64,000 nt of DNA. Source: Epiperipatus broadwayi. Taxonomy: Eukaryota > Onychophora > Udeonychophora > Euonychophora > Peripatidae. Within the stretch, counting starts at the first letter, position 1. Each line of letters begins with the position of its first letter. A program made the translations under genes and the position numbers. The notes under the pieces are model-generated. The model had not been told where the DNA came from, did not search any database, and was given only the letters and a program-made list of their open reading frames with translations. Below, piece by piece: positions 34,952 to 46,796 of this stretch. The stretch lies in contig JAQFVV010006623.1 in the NCBI GenBank assembly GCA_028023455.1, positions 151,501-215,500 of the forward strand. Reading direction: 5' to 3'.

Positions 34952-36695
34952 CAGTAGCCTCGACATCACATTAACAATGGACGCATCCGAATACGGAATT
35001 GGGGCGGTACTCAGTCATCCGTCACAGAATAGCGAACGCCCAATAGCATACATGTCTAGAACGTCAAAAGCTGAAAAAAATTACAGCCAATTGGACAAGG
35101 AGGCATTGGCCATTGTAACAGCAGTTCGGAAATTCCACCAATACATTTACGGCCGATCAGTTAAAATAATAACAGACCACCGTCCATTGTTGGGGATATT
35201 CGCCAATAAAAAAGCCGCCCCTGACCATTTGAGCTCACGAATGATTCGCTGGTATAGTTTACTGTCTGCATACGATTACGAACTCGTACATCAGAAAGGT
35301 AGTCAAATTCAACATGCGGACGCGCTTTCATGCATACCAGATGTAACAGAGGAAACGGACACCGAAGTAGACGTAAATTACTTGGACCATTGGAAGCCAG
35401 AAATTATAAATAGCAACACTATAGCCAGATGGACTAAAGAAACAGCTGGATACCAGGCACTGGTAAACTGGATTACAAAAGGATGGCCTAACAAACGACC
35501 ACATTATTTACATAGGTCATTATGGAATATGCGTCAGCAGCTGTCGACATTAAAGCGATGCATAGTAATTGCAGATAAAGTATTGGTTCCACCCGGCGGT
35601 CGTTCTAAGATATTAGAAATGTTGCATCAAGGGCATCCAGGGGTCGTTCGTGCAAAAGCTCTAGCCCGCAGTTATGTGTATTGGCCGGGCATGGGTACGG
35701 ACATAGAAATGTTCATTAAAAAATGTAAATCCTGCCAATCAACCGTAAACATACCTCCAAAGAAATTTACACCGTGGCCCAAAATGGATAAACCTTGGAG
35801 CCGGGTCCACATAGACCATGCTGGACCAATAAATGGCAAAATGATTTTAGTGTTGATAGATGCTGGCTCAAAATGGGCAGAATACAAGATTGCCAAAAAT
35901 ACTAGTTCTGCAGAAACAATTCGTATTTTAAGCGAAATATTCGCACACCAGGGATCACCAGAAGTCTTGGTTTCCGACAATGGGACTGCTTTTACTTCCA
36001 ACAAATTCAAATCATTTGTGGAAGAGTGGGGAATAAATCACATCCGTTCTCCTCCGTATCACCCGGAATCCAATGGAATCGCGGAAAAGGCGGTACAACA
36101 TTTGAAACTAGTATTAAATAGATTAAATAAAACCAACCTATCCGAGGTGCTAAACATTGCAATGCTGCACCAACACATTACGCCCACCACATCTACTGGG
36201 AAATCACCAGCTGAAATATTGATGGGCAGAAAACTGCGTAACAAGCTGACCATTCTGATGCCTGATCATGGAAAATCGCCACCAATTATAAAAAATACTT
36301 ATGCTGCCAGAGATAATGTATGGATGTGCGATACACTATGCAAGACGTGGACAGAAGGTGTAATAACCAGGATTATTTCAGACCAAATCGTTGAAATAAA
36401 AACCAACTCGGGAGCAAGCTACCGTCGACACATAAATCATGTCTGGAAAAACTGGACAGAAGTGAATTTCGACTACAATATAGAAACTCTAGATGAAGAT
36501 CCACTCGAAAATCAAAATGTCGTTAATAAACACGGTGCAGAAGACCTCATAGAGTTAGGTGATGAAACAGCGGGAGTTCCAGAGGAAACTATGATACAGC
36601 ATCCCGGATTGAATGCGACTGGCGATCATGAAGAAAACAGACTCCGTCGTAAACGTCACCCACCTGCCTATTTACAAGACTATATATGTCACTAG
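34842..36695 (+). pseudogene. Ty3 RNase H and integrase segment, frameshifted relative to reverse transcriptase
   Basis: The frame is one base ahead of the reverse transcriptase. Its first 20 or so codons overlap that frame and are spurious; true homology begins near 34905 (KALLTSNHLLVHY). RNase H acidic residues, counted from the ATG at 34842, are D47, E87, D112 and D160. Integrase has the zinc-binding H262/H265...C295/C298, then D325, D379 and E415 with exactly 35 residues between the last two (DD35E). A GPY/F-like C-terminal region follows (WTEGVITRIISDQIVEI). The C-terminal tail is acidic then basic, and no envelope frame follows. All catalytic residues of both enzymes are present, so the only lesion here is loss of frame. 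Confidence 0.9.
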
Positions 36696-37054
36696 TTAAT
36701 AAATGGTAACAAACCAGCAGTAGAATGGCATGCTTAAAATTAACTCTAGTGTAAGCATTTGTTTGTTTTATTTGTTTTAAATTTTAAATGAACTATGCAT
36801 GCAAATTTTGACTATATACATAAATTTTATTATTACGGAACCGTTTTGTCTGATGCAACTCGGAATAATTAAATAACGGGATTTTGGCCGCATGGGAATT
36901 GTGTTATTTATTAAAGAACATTTGTAAAATAAGCAATAATAGTAGTTTACTAAGTGATACTGAAAGCCAAAAAACGAATTCGATAATTACTATTGAATGA
37001 AAAAATAGACTATTAAAAGAATATGTGTGACTGCAGAGAAGCAGGCTTTTCTCA

Positions 37055-37071
37055 GGAGTAGTGGGGGATAG
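37055..37071 (+). other. polypurine tract
   Basis: GGAGTAGTGGGGGATAG lies immediately before the 3' LTR. This is the position and composition expected for the plus-strand DNA primer of an LTR retrotransposon, although it includes three T. Confidence 0.75.
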
Positions 37072-37646
37072 TGCTGTGTGCTGCGCTAATCAAATCACGT
37101 GCACACAAGTTGTATAGACTTGCTCAGATCGAGCATGAATTTTAAACCAGATTGAGCATGTAGCACTGCAAACCAATAGGAAAAGTTATGGATATAAATG
37201 ACCAATGGGGGAGAATGTCCACAGAATCCTATGCTCACAGTCTGGAAGGGGAACTAACTATAAAAGATATCTGGTGCTGAAGATCGGACACTCTAAATCA
37301 GAAGAAGGACCTGGACTGGCTTTTCTTACCCAGTGAATCCCCGCTGAAGGTACAAAGGAGGGATCTAGGCAACTTTAAAGGCCAACTCGGTCTATATTAT
37401 TATTTATTAGTAAGCCTAATGGCACAGATAAAAGTACGGTAAAATTACTTATGTAAAATTTTGTATACTTTTTGATTACCATAATTCGTTGTAACTAATT
37501 ATACTCTGTAACCTTTTCCAAATTGTTATTAAATAGTTTAACCTGACTGTCACTCTGAGAGTTCTTTTCTTTAAAACTATATATGCTAGTACATGTTCGC
37601 AAAAACAGAATAAGTTGCTGTATGTAATTAGAGTCCGAACATAGCA
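37072..37646 (+). repeat. 3' LTR of the Ty3 element
   Basis: It is 575 bases long and matches the 5' LTR at all but six positions. It ends AGCA and is followed by the second copy of the TCCTT target duplication. Confidence 0.95.
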
Positions 37647-37651
37647 TCCTT
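37647..37651 (+). repeat. target-site duplication TCCTT, right copy
   Basis: It matches 32174-32178 exactly. Confidence 0.9.
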
Positions 37652-39885
37652 TTAAAATAACAAAATTATTTTATAATTAAATGATCACGGATTTCGAAAT
37701 TCCCCATGCACATTTAGTACAAGCTTGTAGTATAGCGTTAGGTTTAAACATCTGCCTAACACACATATATAAGAATGACTATTTTAATGAATTCTTTATA
37801 CAAGATTTAAAAAAGAACATTTCTATTTAAAAAGACGATTAAATAGACGATTATAAGAAGACTAATTTGACTTCTTACTCCACTAACAGATAAAAAAATT
37901 GATTTCATTTCTCTTTATAAAAAATAATAATTTAGATTTTCAATAACTAATGTTTTATGACATTAGTGGACCTTGCTGGCATAGCTTATAAATAACTTTA
38001 AAACTGTAAGCAGTTATAATAAAAAAAATAGATCAGTTAATTATCAAGCAAACAGGCCACTTTAATTGGACTTACAACTAAAATCAAACCTATAAGAATT
38101 ATAATGTGAATTAACCAAAACCAAACGATTTTAACTAATTACGAAAACAAATAAAAGAGTTGATTACTCAGATCGAAGATCCTTTCATAGAATCAATTCC
38201 CTATGGCTTATGTATTAGATAGGCAAAAGAAAAACAAAATAATGTTGGGTTAATAAATATACGAATGCAAAGGAGAGAAGAAGCGTAAGTAAGAACATAC
38301 AGGCCAGATTACAGACACTCGTATGCCTTTTCCAATGAAGAATAGAAATGGAAATCGATACGTTCACATGTCGTGTCCATATATCGATAGATAGGACTTA
38401 CAGAGAGCCCTCATATTCACTTCAACGAAGTCTGCTGACAAACCAACTCTATCTCAACCATGCTGTCCGATTCACAGGCGTTTGCAAAAAATGGAAGCTA
38501 ACTCCAAATCACCAAATCAATGACCGTTTTAGGTCTGTTCATGAGACTCCAAGCATTCTTTATTAACCTGAGATATTATAATTATTAAATAAGAACGTAT
38601 AATTAAATAGCCTTAAAATGATCTAATACTGCATAGAGACCAACCTGCATAACCAACTATTTTATATAAATACTTAACCTACAAAAAAAAACATACATGT
38701 AGAAATAAGGGAATTTAATTCTCAAAAAAATCCCCCCTTCCCTCTTTCCTAACTTAAAAAATGGCATGATAATTAACTGACGCTATCCAGTGGCACTGTT
38801 ACTAGGACAAAAATCTATAGCATATTTTATTTTATTTTTAATTACAGAAATATAAAATAATAGAATCCTATTCTGGGAAATCTATAATAAATTTATTTGA
38901 AATTACGGTAGATTTGTTTAGAAATATATATATTCAACATAACCTCACTTGCAAAAATAGATCAACTTACTTTACTTTTAAAATCAAATCGTTCTTTGTT
39001 AAAATTCCCTTTCCCTAATAAAACATAATTTGCTCTCTTAGTAAACTACGCTCTTTGGACCCCCGTGAGTGAAGTTTGTCAAAATAAAAAAAAAATCAAA
39101 CCATGAAATCTTATACTTTAATTAATAAACAAAACAAATAAATATTTTCATATTCAACAATTAAAAATATTAAAAATTGTTGTGAGCTTGAGAAAAACAT
39201 TATAAATAATTTAAAAGAAAAAGGTCAAAGAGACAGTAAAAAAGATTCTTAATAACATTAACTTTTTTAAGCTTTATGAAACTACATTTATATTCTAATG
39301 ATAATTTTTAAAATCTTGACGACAGGATTAAAGTTCTTCAGCATTTTACCTGGAGTTCCCCAGTATGAGTTCACAGGCGAACATTGATGGCTGGTGGCAT
39401 TTGAAGGCAGGTTCTGGCAGCAACATAACGGAAGATTTCAGGTCTCAGGAAGGAAAGGGCAGTGATTTATCCTTTTTACTCCTCGATCATCATGGCGTGA
39501 AGACTTCTACAACTTTTTTCTGTTCTCTGTCTGGTCTCTGGTCTCTCTCTGCTCAAAAGGACCACTTCCCTGCTGCCTCAGGTGATCTTCTTTTAGAAAC
39601 AATAGAAATTGTTTTTATTCTAATTTTAGAAAGTTTGTACCTTTATGTTAGGTTTTAATTTAGATAACAATGTAGAATCTCTACTAATTAATGAATAGAG
39701 ATTCCACAGTGAATGGATTTTGGTAATTTATCAATGCTTTTAATTTAAACATTTATTTTAAACTTCTTATCGAGATACAAATCTTTTCAAGAGGTACAAA
39801 TCTTTTCAAAAAGGCCATCTTGGATTCTTATACTGAAAAAAATAAAACATTTTAAACATATATATATATCTAAAATATATCTAAT
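37652..39885. other. non-coding sequence, probably the rest of the repeat interrupted at 32178
   Basis: This AT-rich stretch has GC-richer patches at 38260-38560 and 39330-39600. Short open frames in it (38348-38566, 39365-39658) are not protein-like. A polypyrimidine run CCCCCCTTCCCTCTTTCC lies at 38732-38749. No gene was seen. Confidence 0.35.
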
Positions 39886-40668
39886 ATGAAAATAACTGAT
39901 ACACTTTTAAAAACTGCAACAAACATAGCTGGTAGAAAAAAGCAGCAATTGACTAATAAAATTTCTACTGAGACTAGAGAATTTATGAAGAAAAGAAGGA
40001 ATATGAAGATATACAAAAATGATGTATTAAAAAGAATTGAATATCTCGAATTTTGTAAAATGGTACGGAAAAGAGTTGAAAATGATATAAGAAAGTATAA
40101 CTGTGAAATAGCAAGGAAAGCTGTAGAAGAAAATAAAAGTCTTAAAAATGTTAAACAACATTTTGGTATTGGTAGGAAATTTATATCTGCAATAAGAAAA
40201 AAAGATGGAATTATTACTAAAAAGAGAGATGACATCATGAAATTGGTAGAAGATTTTTATCAAGAATTATATAGTAATAAAGAACAAGTACCTCCTATAT
40301 CTATTACATCTTCCGAATTGCCCAGAATTTTAAATGAAGAAGTGAGACATGCAATTAAGTGTATGAAGAAAGGAAAGGCTCCAGGAAATGATGGAATTAT
40401 AATTGATATATTAAAAGAAGCAGGTGAAGAAATAGAAACAATTTTAGCAAAGTTATATACCAAATGTCTAAATGATAAAGATGTACCGGAAGATTGGAAG
40501 AATGCAGTAATAATATTAATATTTAAAAAAGGTGATAAAGAAGATATTAGAAATTACAGACCTATCAGCCTTTTATCAGTTTTATATAAAAAATTTTACC
40601 AAGATAATTACAACTCGTCTACAGAGAACTTTGGATTTCCACCAACCAAGAGAACAAGCTGGATTTAA
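39886..40668 (+). pseudogene. RTE reverse transcriptase, N-terminal part
   Basis: The frame begins in the linker after the missing endonuclease (KISTETREFMKKRR). It runs through the start of the reverse transcriptase domain, with MKKGKAPGNDGI and the NYRPISLLSVLY motif. After that motif it goes out of frame at a run of six A (40588-40593); the remaining 20 or so codons to the TAA are spurious. Losing one A would restore the frame, so the lesion is a one-base insertion in the element or an assembly or sequencing error. Confidence 0.85.
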
Positions 40669-41818
40669 AAGTGATTTTAGTACAATAGATCATATCCAGG
40701 TATTGAGAGAAGTCATAGAAAGGACAAACGAATATGAGTTGTCATTATGTTTTGGATTTGTAGATTATGAAAAGGCATTCGATTCTATACACCTTTCTTC
40801 AGTGATTAAAGCATTGGATCATCAAGGTATAGATCCAGGATATTGTCATATTTTAAAGAAAATTTATAAAAATGCAACAGCAACAATTAGATTACATAAT
40901 GATACTGGAAAAATCAACATTGAGAAAGATGTAAGACAAGGTGACTCCATATCTCCAAAACTCTTTACAGCAGTGCTGCAAGAAGTATTTTGTGGATTAA
41001 AATGGGAAACTAAAGGAGTGAAAGTAAATGGAGAGTATTTAAGTCATTTAGATTTTGCAGATGATGTAGTTGTTTTTGCAAATAATGCTTCAGAGCTGCA
41101 GGAAATGTTGCAGGAGTTAGCAGATGAAAGTAGAAAAGTAGGACTAAAGATAAATGTTAAAAAGACTAAAGTAATGTTTAATCGATTTGCTCAAAATATG
41201 AAAATAAAGACTGATTATGAAGAATTAGAAGAAGTTAACAGTTACAAATACCTTGGTCAGATTATTAATACAGATGGAAACATAATGGAGGAAATTAATC
41301 ATAGAATTAAACTTGGTTGGAGTGCTTTTGGTAGAAATAACTTGATACTAAAAGGAAATATGTCTATGTGTTTGAAAAGGATGGTTTTTAACAAATGTGT
41401 TTTACCAGTTTTTACTTATGGATCTGAGACTTGGACACTTAATAGAAGAGCAATACAGAGACTTCAGACCACTCAAAGGAGTATGGAGAGATGTATGTTG
41501 GGAGTAACAAGAAGAGATCGAAAACGCAATGTATGGGTAAGACAACAAACAGGTGTTACTGACCTTATTGATAAAATTAAAAGATTGAAATGGAGTTGGG
41601 CTGGACATATTGCTAGAAGAGATGATAATAGATGGACAATTGAAATTTTAAACTGGATTCCAAGAGATTGTAAACGACCCAGAAAGAGACCACATGTGAG
41701 ATGGATGGATGAAATAAGAAAATGTGCAGGGGTGTTGTGGAGAAGAGAAGCTAAAGATTGGAGAAGATGGATTAAACTTGGAGAGACCTTCATCCTGCAG
41801 TGGATTGATAATGGTTGA
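40532..41818 (+). pseudogene. RTE reverse transcriptase, catalytic and C-terminal part
   Basis: Homology in this frame starts near codon 21 (NFTKIITTRLQ); earlier codons overlap the other frame. Motif A is VDYEKAFDSI (D78), motif B RQGDSISPKLF, motif C the catalytic FADD at 175-178, motif D GLKINVKKTK, then SYKYLGQII. The C-terminal region has WAGHIARR and a basic RPRKRPHVRW segment typical of RTE proteins. The frame is intact from the A-run to the stop, which is itself the first TGA of the tail. The enzyme would make cDNA at a nicked target, but this copy has no endonuclease and is frameshifted. Confidence 0.9.
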
Positions 41819-41830
41819 TGATGATGATGA

Positions 41831-44100
41831 AAATATATCAAAAAAAATTCAAAGTTAATTATTTGAATCTTTTTTTTTTAATAATAAAAATAGAATAACA
41901 GTGTTAGTACAATTATGATCCAAAATAAATTATAGGATTTATTCAGGATAGTTAAAAAATGTTTTTTTTTTTTTTTAGAATAATAAAAAAAGCAAACAGT
42001 AAAATAAATAATTAGGTGGGTCAGACTGTGAAACGGCAAATCTGAATCAGATTTACCATTTCAATATATATATAAATAAATGTCTTATTTTACAATTTGG
42101 AAAATAATACATTAATAAGTAGTTATAATAATATTTTTAATGCAGCTTTGGTTGAATTATGCATGAAAACAGGGTCATCAATTTATATTTATTAGTATTA
42201 TATAATCATACATTATATTAACTTAAATATTTATGTACATGTTTAAATTATAATAAAATAAATATTACATTAATATTTATTAAATGTTGATACAAAATAA
42301 CTATAATTTGACCCAATATTTATTAAAGTCACAATAATAAACAATTGATGTTTTCATGAATTTTATTGCTATATGTGAAGGCAAAAGTGTGGATTTAATG
42401 ATTGGTACTTTGGTTTTTATATTTTGCAAAACTACATTATTAAAAATCACACAGAAGTGTGAAGTACTTGTTAAATGTTAAAATTGCCAATCATTTATTT
42501 TTCTAGTCTATATTATACTAAATAGATTGCAACTGCTTTGATAATGTGCTGCAGTTAGAATTTTATTCATTTTTTTTTTTTTTTATGAATTTCAATGGAA
42601 TTGCTATGTAGCAAAAACAGTGATAGTCATTGAATACTATATAGAAAATGAAGGTGGAAACTGAATGATTTACCTAAATATGATATACTTTTTTAAACCA
42701 ATTCTGTGTATTCTCTATAATACCCACAGAATAATGTTGAAGGTTTAGAAATTTTAATCTGATAACCGAAGTTAGAATTCATTTCAAGTCTCTGTATCAA
42801 AACTTAAAAATAATCAGTACAAGTTATTGAAAATGCAAAGTACTTTAAGGAAATATTGGATAACATTCTATTTTCATGAATGTTTTTTTCTTCAGTGCAA
42901 TCTTAAAAGAAAAAATAAATATTAAGCCACCATCAAGTTCACCATTAAGATTAAAATAAAGAAAAAACTTTTCTTCTTTTAAAATGGGCTTATTAATTTT
43001 ATCTATATAAAAGTATAGTCCACAATAATTTTCTTTACAAATCTTTATTCTATGAATTCTATTTTTCTATACAATTCTACCTATAGAGGAGTAAATGGAC
43101 GATAATTTTCTGTGTTGTGCAGTTAGTCACCAAAAAATATGTATCCATAAATGTTGGATGCTTATAATATCAACTATTAACATAAACTTAACTTAGAAAA
43201 CTAATAATTGATATAAAAATCAATCCTGATTTCTCATTCCCAGAAGTTAGCATGATTATTGCTGTGAAATGTAAAGAATGAATTGGTGGATATTTGAATA
43301 TTAATTTACTAAATAAATGAAAAATATGGGTTTCAATTGCTAAATAGATCTAATCAGAGAAGTATTTTGTGAATCAAAATTAGAATTAAAGAAAATACAA
43401 ATTTTGAAGTATGGTCCGCCATTTAAATTGCTTCATGATTTGGAATGTCTGTACTCTATTTTAAGTGTATAATATATTTTTTACAAAAATGTATAAATTT
43501 AGCAAATAAAATTCTCAAGAAAATAATGCTATTTTTATTCAGAACTATTTAATTGTAACAGTTAACTCTATAATATTAGTTTAGTATACTGTATATCTAT
43601 GTATGATAGATATTTGCATTAAGTTTGCACACATTATTTTGTAACAATTTTTTCAAACTGCATTTCTTTGTAACATTTAATATTTTTCTTGCTAAAAAAT
43701 AACATTCTTTTTTTAATTTCTATAATAAATATAATTTATTCATTCATTCGTTTTTCTTTATTTTAAATCTTGTTTTATATGTTTCATTTTCTTCCAAGCT
43801 TATATTCAATGATAGACCAACAGATAGCTTCATTCTTTCAGTCTATAATAATAAAAGAGAATTTATTTATTCTAGCACCATAACTGTATCAGTTTCAGCT
43901 TTAAAGCCCAATTCTTCATTGATAAAGATAAAAACCAATTTGGAAATAGCAAGTATATTTCACTATCATTTAATACTGCTGATTACTTAAGCATACAATG
44001 GAAATTGCTAGAATAGTGAAAGAATGTTTCCAATATTTTTTCTTAGCACTTTCTAATCATTGAGTTTTTATACAAAATCATAAACATATATATATATATA
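41831..44100. other. AT-rich sequence, nothing recognised
   Basis: No gene, RNA or transposon remnant was recognised. The sequence is AT-rich with homopolymer runs and a TA microsatellite at about 44085-44100. Confidence 0.4.
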
Positions 44101-44350
44101 TCACATGATCACCATTTCTTATACTTTCTTATAACTTATTAAAACAGGCAAAACTCTCTATACTTATTGCCACTCTGTGCAAGTCAGAGTAATCAGTGGA
44201 TGCCAGAAGGCTCCTCACTGACGATGGCCACAAGCCAGAAACTCATCAGGAGATATTGGATGAGTAGGCAGTAGATGGAGATTTTATGCACAAGCCTTCT
44301 GGCATCCATTGATTAGTGGCAATACGTATAGAGAGTTTTGCTTGTTTTAA
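44101..44350 (-). mobile_element. hairpin MITE, copy 1
   Basis: The core 44139-44350 is a near-palindrome. Its 35-base ends TTAAAACARGCAAAACTCTC...TATTGCCAC are inverted repeats, and the inner arms carry AATCARTGGATGCCAGAAGG and its complement. It has no coding capacity. A second copy, in the opposite orientation, is at 58487-58674. Homology between copies extends outside the palindrome on one side: 44101-44122 is the reverse complement of 58653-58674 with one mismatch. The real element is therefore slightly larger than the palindrome. Confidence 0.75.
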
Positions 44351-45078
44351 AAACAAATATAATAATGAATTTTCAAAATGTACTCAAAAATGTAAATATT
44401 TATAGGCACACATCACAAATTTCAAACAATATTAAAAAATCAATCTTCAAGTCTAACAAAATTTCATAGACATCAATTTGATTGCTATACCATTTACTGT
44501 ATTTTATCAATAACAAAAAAAGACAGTTAAAAATAATTTTTTTAAAAATAAAAAAATGTCTTTTTAAAATAAGTTTGACATTTTATGATTGCATTTATGT
44601 TTTAAAATTTTTTGTGATGGGTAAAAAAAAAAATCCCAACTAATATCAGTTCATTTATTTGTTACTAGATTCATGGACTTAGTGATATATTTATTCTGGA
44701 ATAGAAAACCTGCTACCATTTAATTGTTCTTTATCTGAATTGACAAATATTGTTTTATCTGATAATTTCGTTATTATAAGAGTTATCTTGATCCGAGTGA
44801 TTATTACCAATGTTTAAAAATAAGCAAGATTACTACAGTTTATTCATTAAAAAATATATATATATAATAATAAATCAATATTCAATAAATTTTCATACCA
44901 CTCATTAAAGATATAAAATATCAAAGCACGAAATGATTTTGATTTAAACATTAATACACATGACATGCATATAAAAATTAGTCTTGTATTTTACTTTAAT
45001 TATGTCATTGACCATTTTTGAATACACTGTGATTTATTATTTAGCCTTTTCTTAGATTTTCTGATTTAGGTCTGTTAG

Positions 45079-46476
45079 TTAGTTTATAATGCAACAGAAA
45101 GCCGGCCTCTTGCATTGCTTAAGCAATATTTTGATGGATAGCTTTGTTGGTGAAGTTTTTTGGAAATGTTTTTGTAGGTGATTGGTAACTTCCTCCCTCA
45201 TATCTGTATTGGAACTGTTCTGTAATCCTAAGTTAAGTTCATTTATCTTTGAAAATATATCAGATAAGTATGCAAGTTGTTGAAGCCATTCAATTTTATG
45301 AAACCTAGAACTTAATTCAAATTTGTTTTTAAAAAAAACTTGCATTTCATGTCTCAATTCAAACAATTATGCGAGCACTTTTCTTCATGAAAGCCACCTC
45401 ACTTCAGTGTGCAAAAGCAATTTTGTATGAACGCTTTCCATTTCTTCACACAAGAGTTGAATAGTCTGGACTTTGTTGAACTGGTTTTAATAAAATTAAC
45501 AGCTTTTACAGATTGACTGTTCATCTTCTTCAATGAGTGTGGCAGAGATTCCATCACAAGGCTAATGTCTATGTACGTAGGGAGTGGTTTCTTTGGTATG
45601 ACCTTGTAAGTCTGTATAATAGCCAGACATAGATTTTCCACTATTCATACAAACACTACACCAATTAGTCTAATCAATTCCTTTTTTTACAAAAATAAAT
45701 TGAATGGCATTGAATATGTTTGCCTGTGTATCTTTCTGAAAGAGGATATCACAATAAAAGATTTTTTTCAAGAATGTTATCATTTAAATATCTTGCAATA
45801 ATAAGTGAAATTGACAAATTAAAAACATCAGTGCTTTCATCCACCTGTATAGAAAAGAGGGGGCTCTTTTTTATTTCAATGTCATCAGATATTTTCTTAA
45901 TTCTCTGAGAAATTGTATTATTTGAGAATGGAATATTGTTAATTTTTCAGAAATGGTCATCACTGAACAGAATCTTTGATATATGAAGACATCAGATTTT
46001 CAGAAATTGTATGATTTTTTTCCACTTTTAGCAATATGGTAACTTATTATGTATGATGCTTCAGCTGCGTTTTCAATGTCTTCGTTCAGGCCACTTAATA
46101 GTTACTGGAAAAAATGACATTTTTCTACATATATTGGGTGTTTTTCCTGTAAATGCCACATTAATAAAGATGGTTTCATGTCACTGTTACATAATATCCA
46201 CAAACAACACATAGTGTCTTTGGATAGTTGGCATCTCCCATGATTGAAAACCCATATTTCATGTATTCATCAGAATATTTCCTCTTTTTAGATGGAGCAC
46301 TGATGTTTTGAGCTTTTTTAATAATGTTAATTTTATCTTTACCATAACAGACCCACTAGTCACTACACACTTATCATCTTGTGCTTCCAAATCACCATGA
46401 TGGTTTGAAGTACTTGCTGGAGACTCAACAGATTGATTTTCAAAGTTAGTTGTAGCTCTTTTAAGTTTTCAGCCAT
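45079..46476 (-). pseudogene. hAT-superfamily transposase pseudogene (SCAND3/ZBED5-like group)
   Basis: Reading the minus strand from a possible ATG at 46476, family landmarks appear in order, broken by stops and frameshifts. They are KKRKYSDEYMKYGF and an ICN/VCG-type zinc segment near 46250-46300, an AAEASY-type helix near 46050, VKAVNFIKTSSTKSRLFNS (45399-45641), and FELRHEMQVFFKNK followed by LAYLSDIFSKINELNLGLQ (45079-45366). This order is that of the transposase-derived SCAND3/ZBED5/GTF2IRD2-like proteins. The C-terminal hAT dimerisation region is not visible below 45079. Terminal inverted repeats were not found. It is a dead, old copy. Confidence 0.8.
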
Positions 46477-46796
46477 TTATCTATTTTAAGACACAAAATA
46501 ATAAAAAAAAATTATATGAAAAAAAAAAATCTAATGAAGCACTTAAATCACATGAAATTTAATTAAAAAATAATAATAATTACCTGCTTTCAATTGCTCT
46601 TTAAGAAAATTATGCTGAAAGAAAGAAATCAATATGCATGATCACAAAAATAGTTGGTTATCAACACCCAATTATTAATAAATTACTAAAAATGTGCCTA
46701 TTTTTTATTCACTTCCTGAGCATGCTATTACACTTACAGCACAAATAAATAATATACAACTGTTACCAAATTCATCTTTATTTTGTTATAATATCT

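Larger units (their letters stand above)
32179..37646 (+). mobile_element. Ty3/mdg4-type LTR retrotransposon (Mag/K02A2.6-like), recent but inactivated
   Basis: The element is 5468 bases long with 575-bp LTRs at both ends (TGCT...AGCA). A perfect 5-bp target duplication TCCTT lies at 32174-32178 and 37647-37651. The order is LTR, primer-binding-like site, gag-protease, reverse transcriptase, RNase H, integrase, polypurine tract, LTR, which is the Ty3 order. The LTRs differ at six positions by eye (about 99% identity), so the insertion is young. Coding capacity is broken by a TGA at 34121 and a frameshift near 34905, and the protease active-site Gly is Arg. There is no envelope frame. It may be mobilisable only in trans. 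Confidence 0.95.
39886..41830 (+). mobile_element. 5'-truncated RTE-clade LINE
   Basis: The element lacks the N-terminal apurinic endonuclease; the reading frame is blocked by a TAA at 39871-39873, just upstream of the first ATG. It ends in five TGA trinucleotides (41816-41830), with the stop codon as the first of them. A very short 3' UTR and a short tandem-repeat tail are characteristic of RTE elements. Truncation at the 5' end is usual for LINE insertions made by target-primed reverse transcription. A frameshift lies in an A-run at 40588-40593. The 5' junction could be slightly upstream of 39886. Confidence 0.85.

Noticed and set aside
37072-37646. Envelope gene downstream of integrase
   Set aside because: Between the integrase stop at 36695 and the 3' LTR there are only about 375 bases with no open frame.
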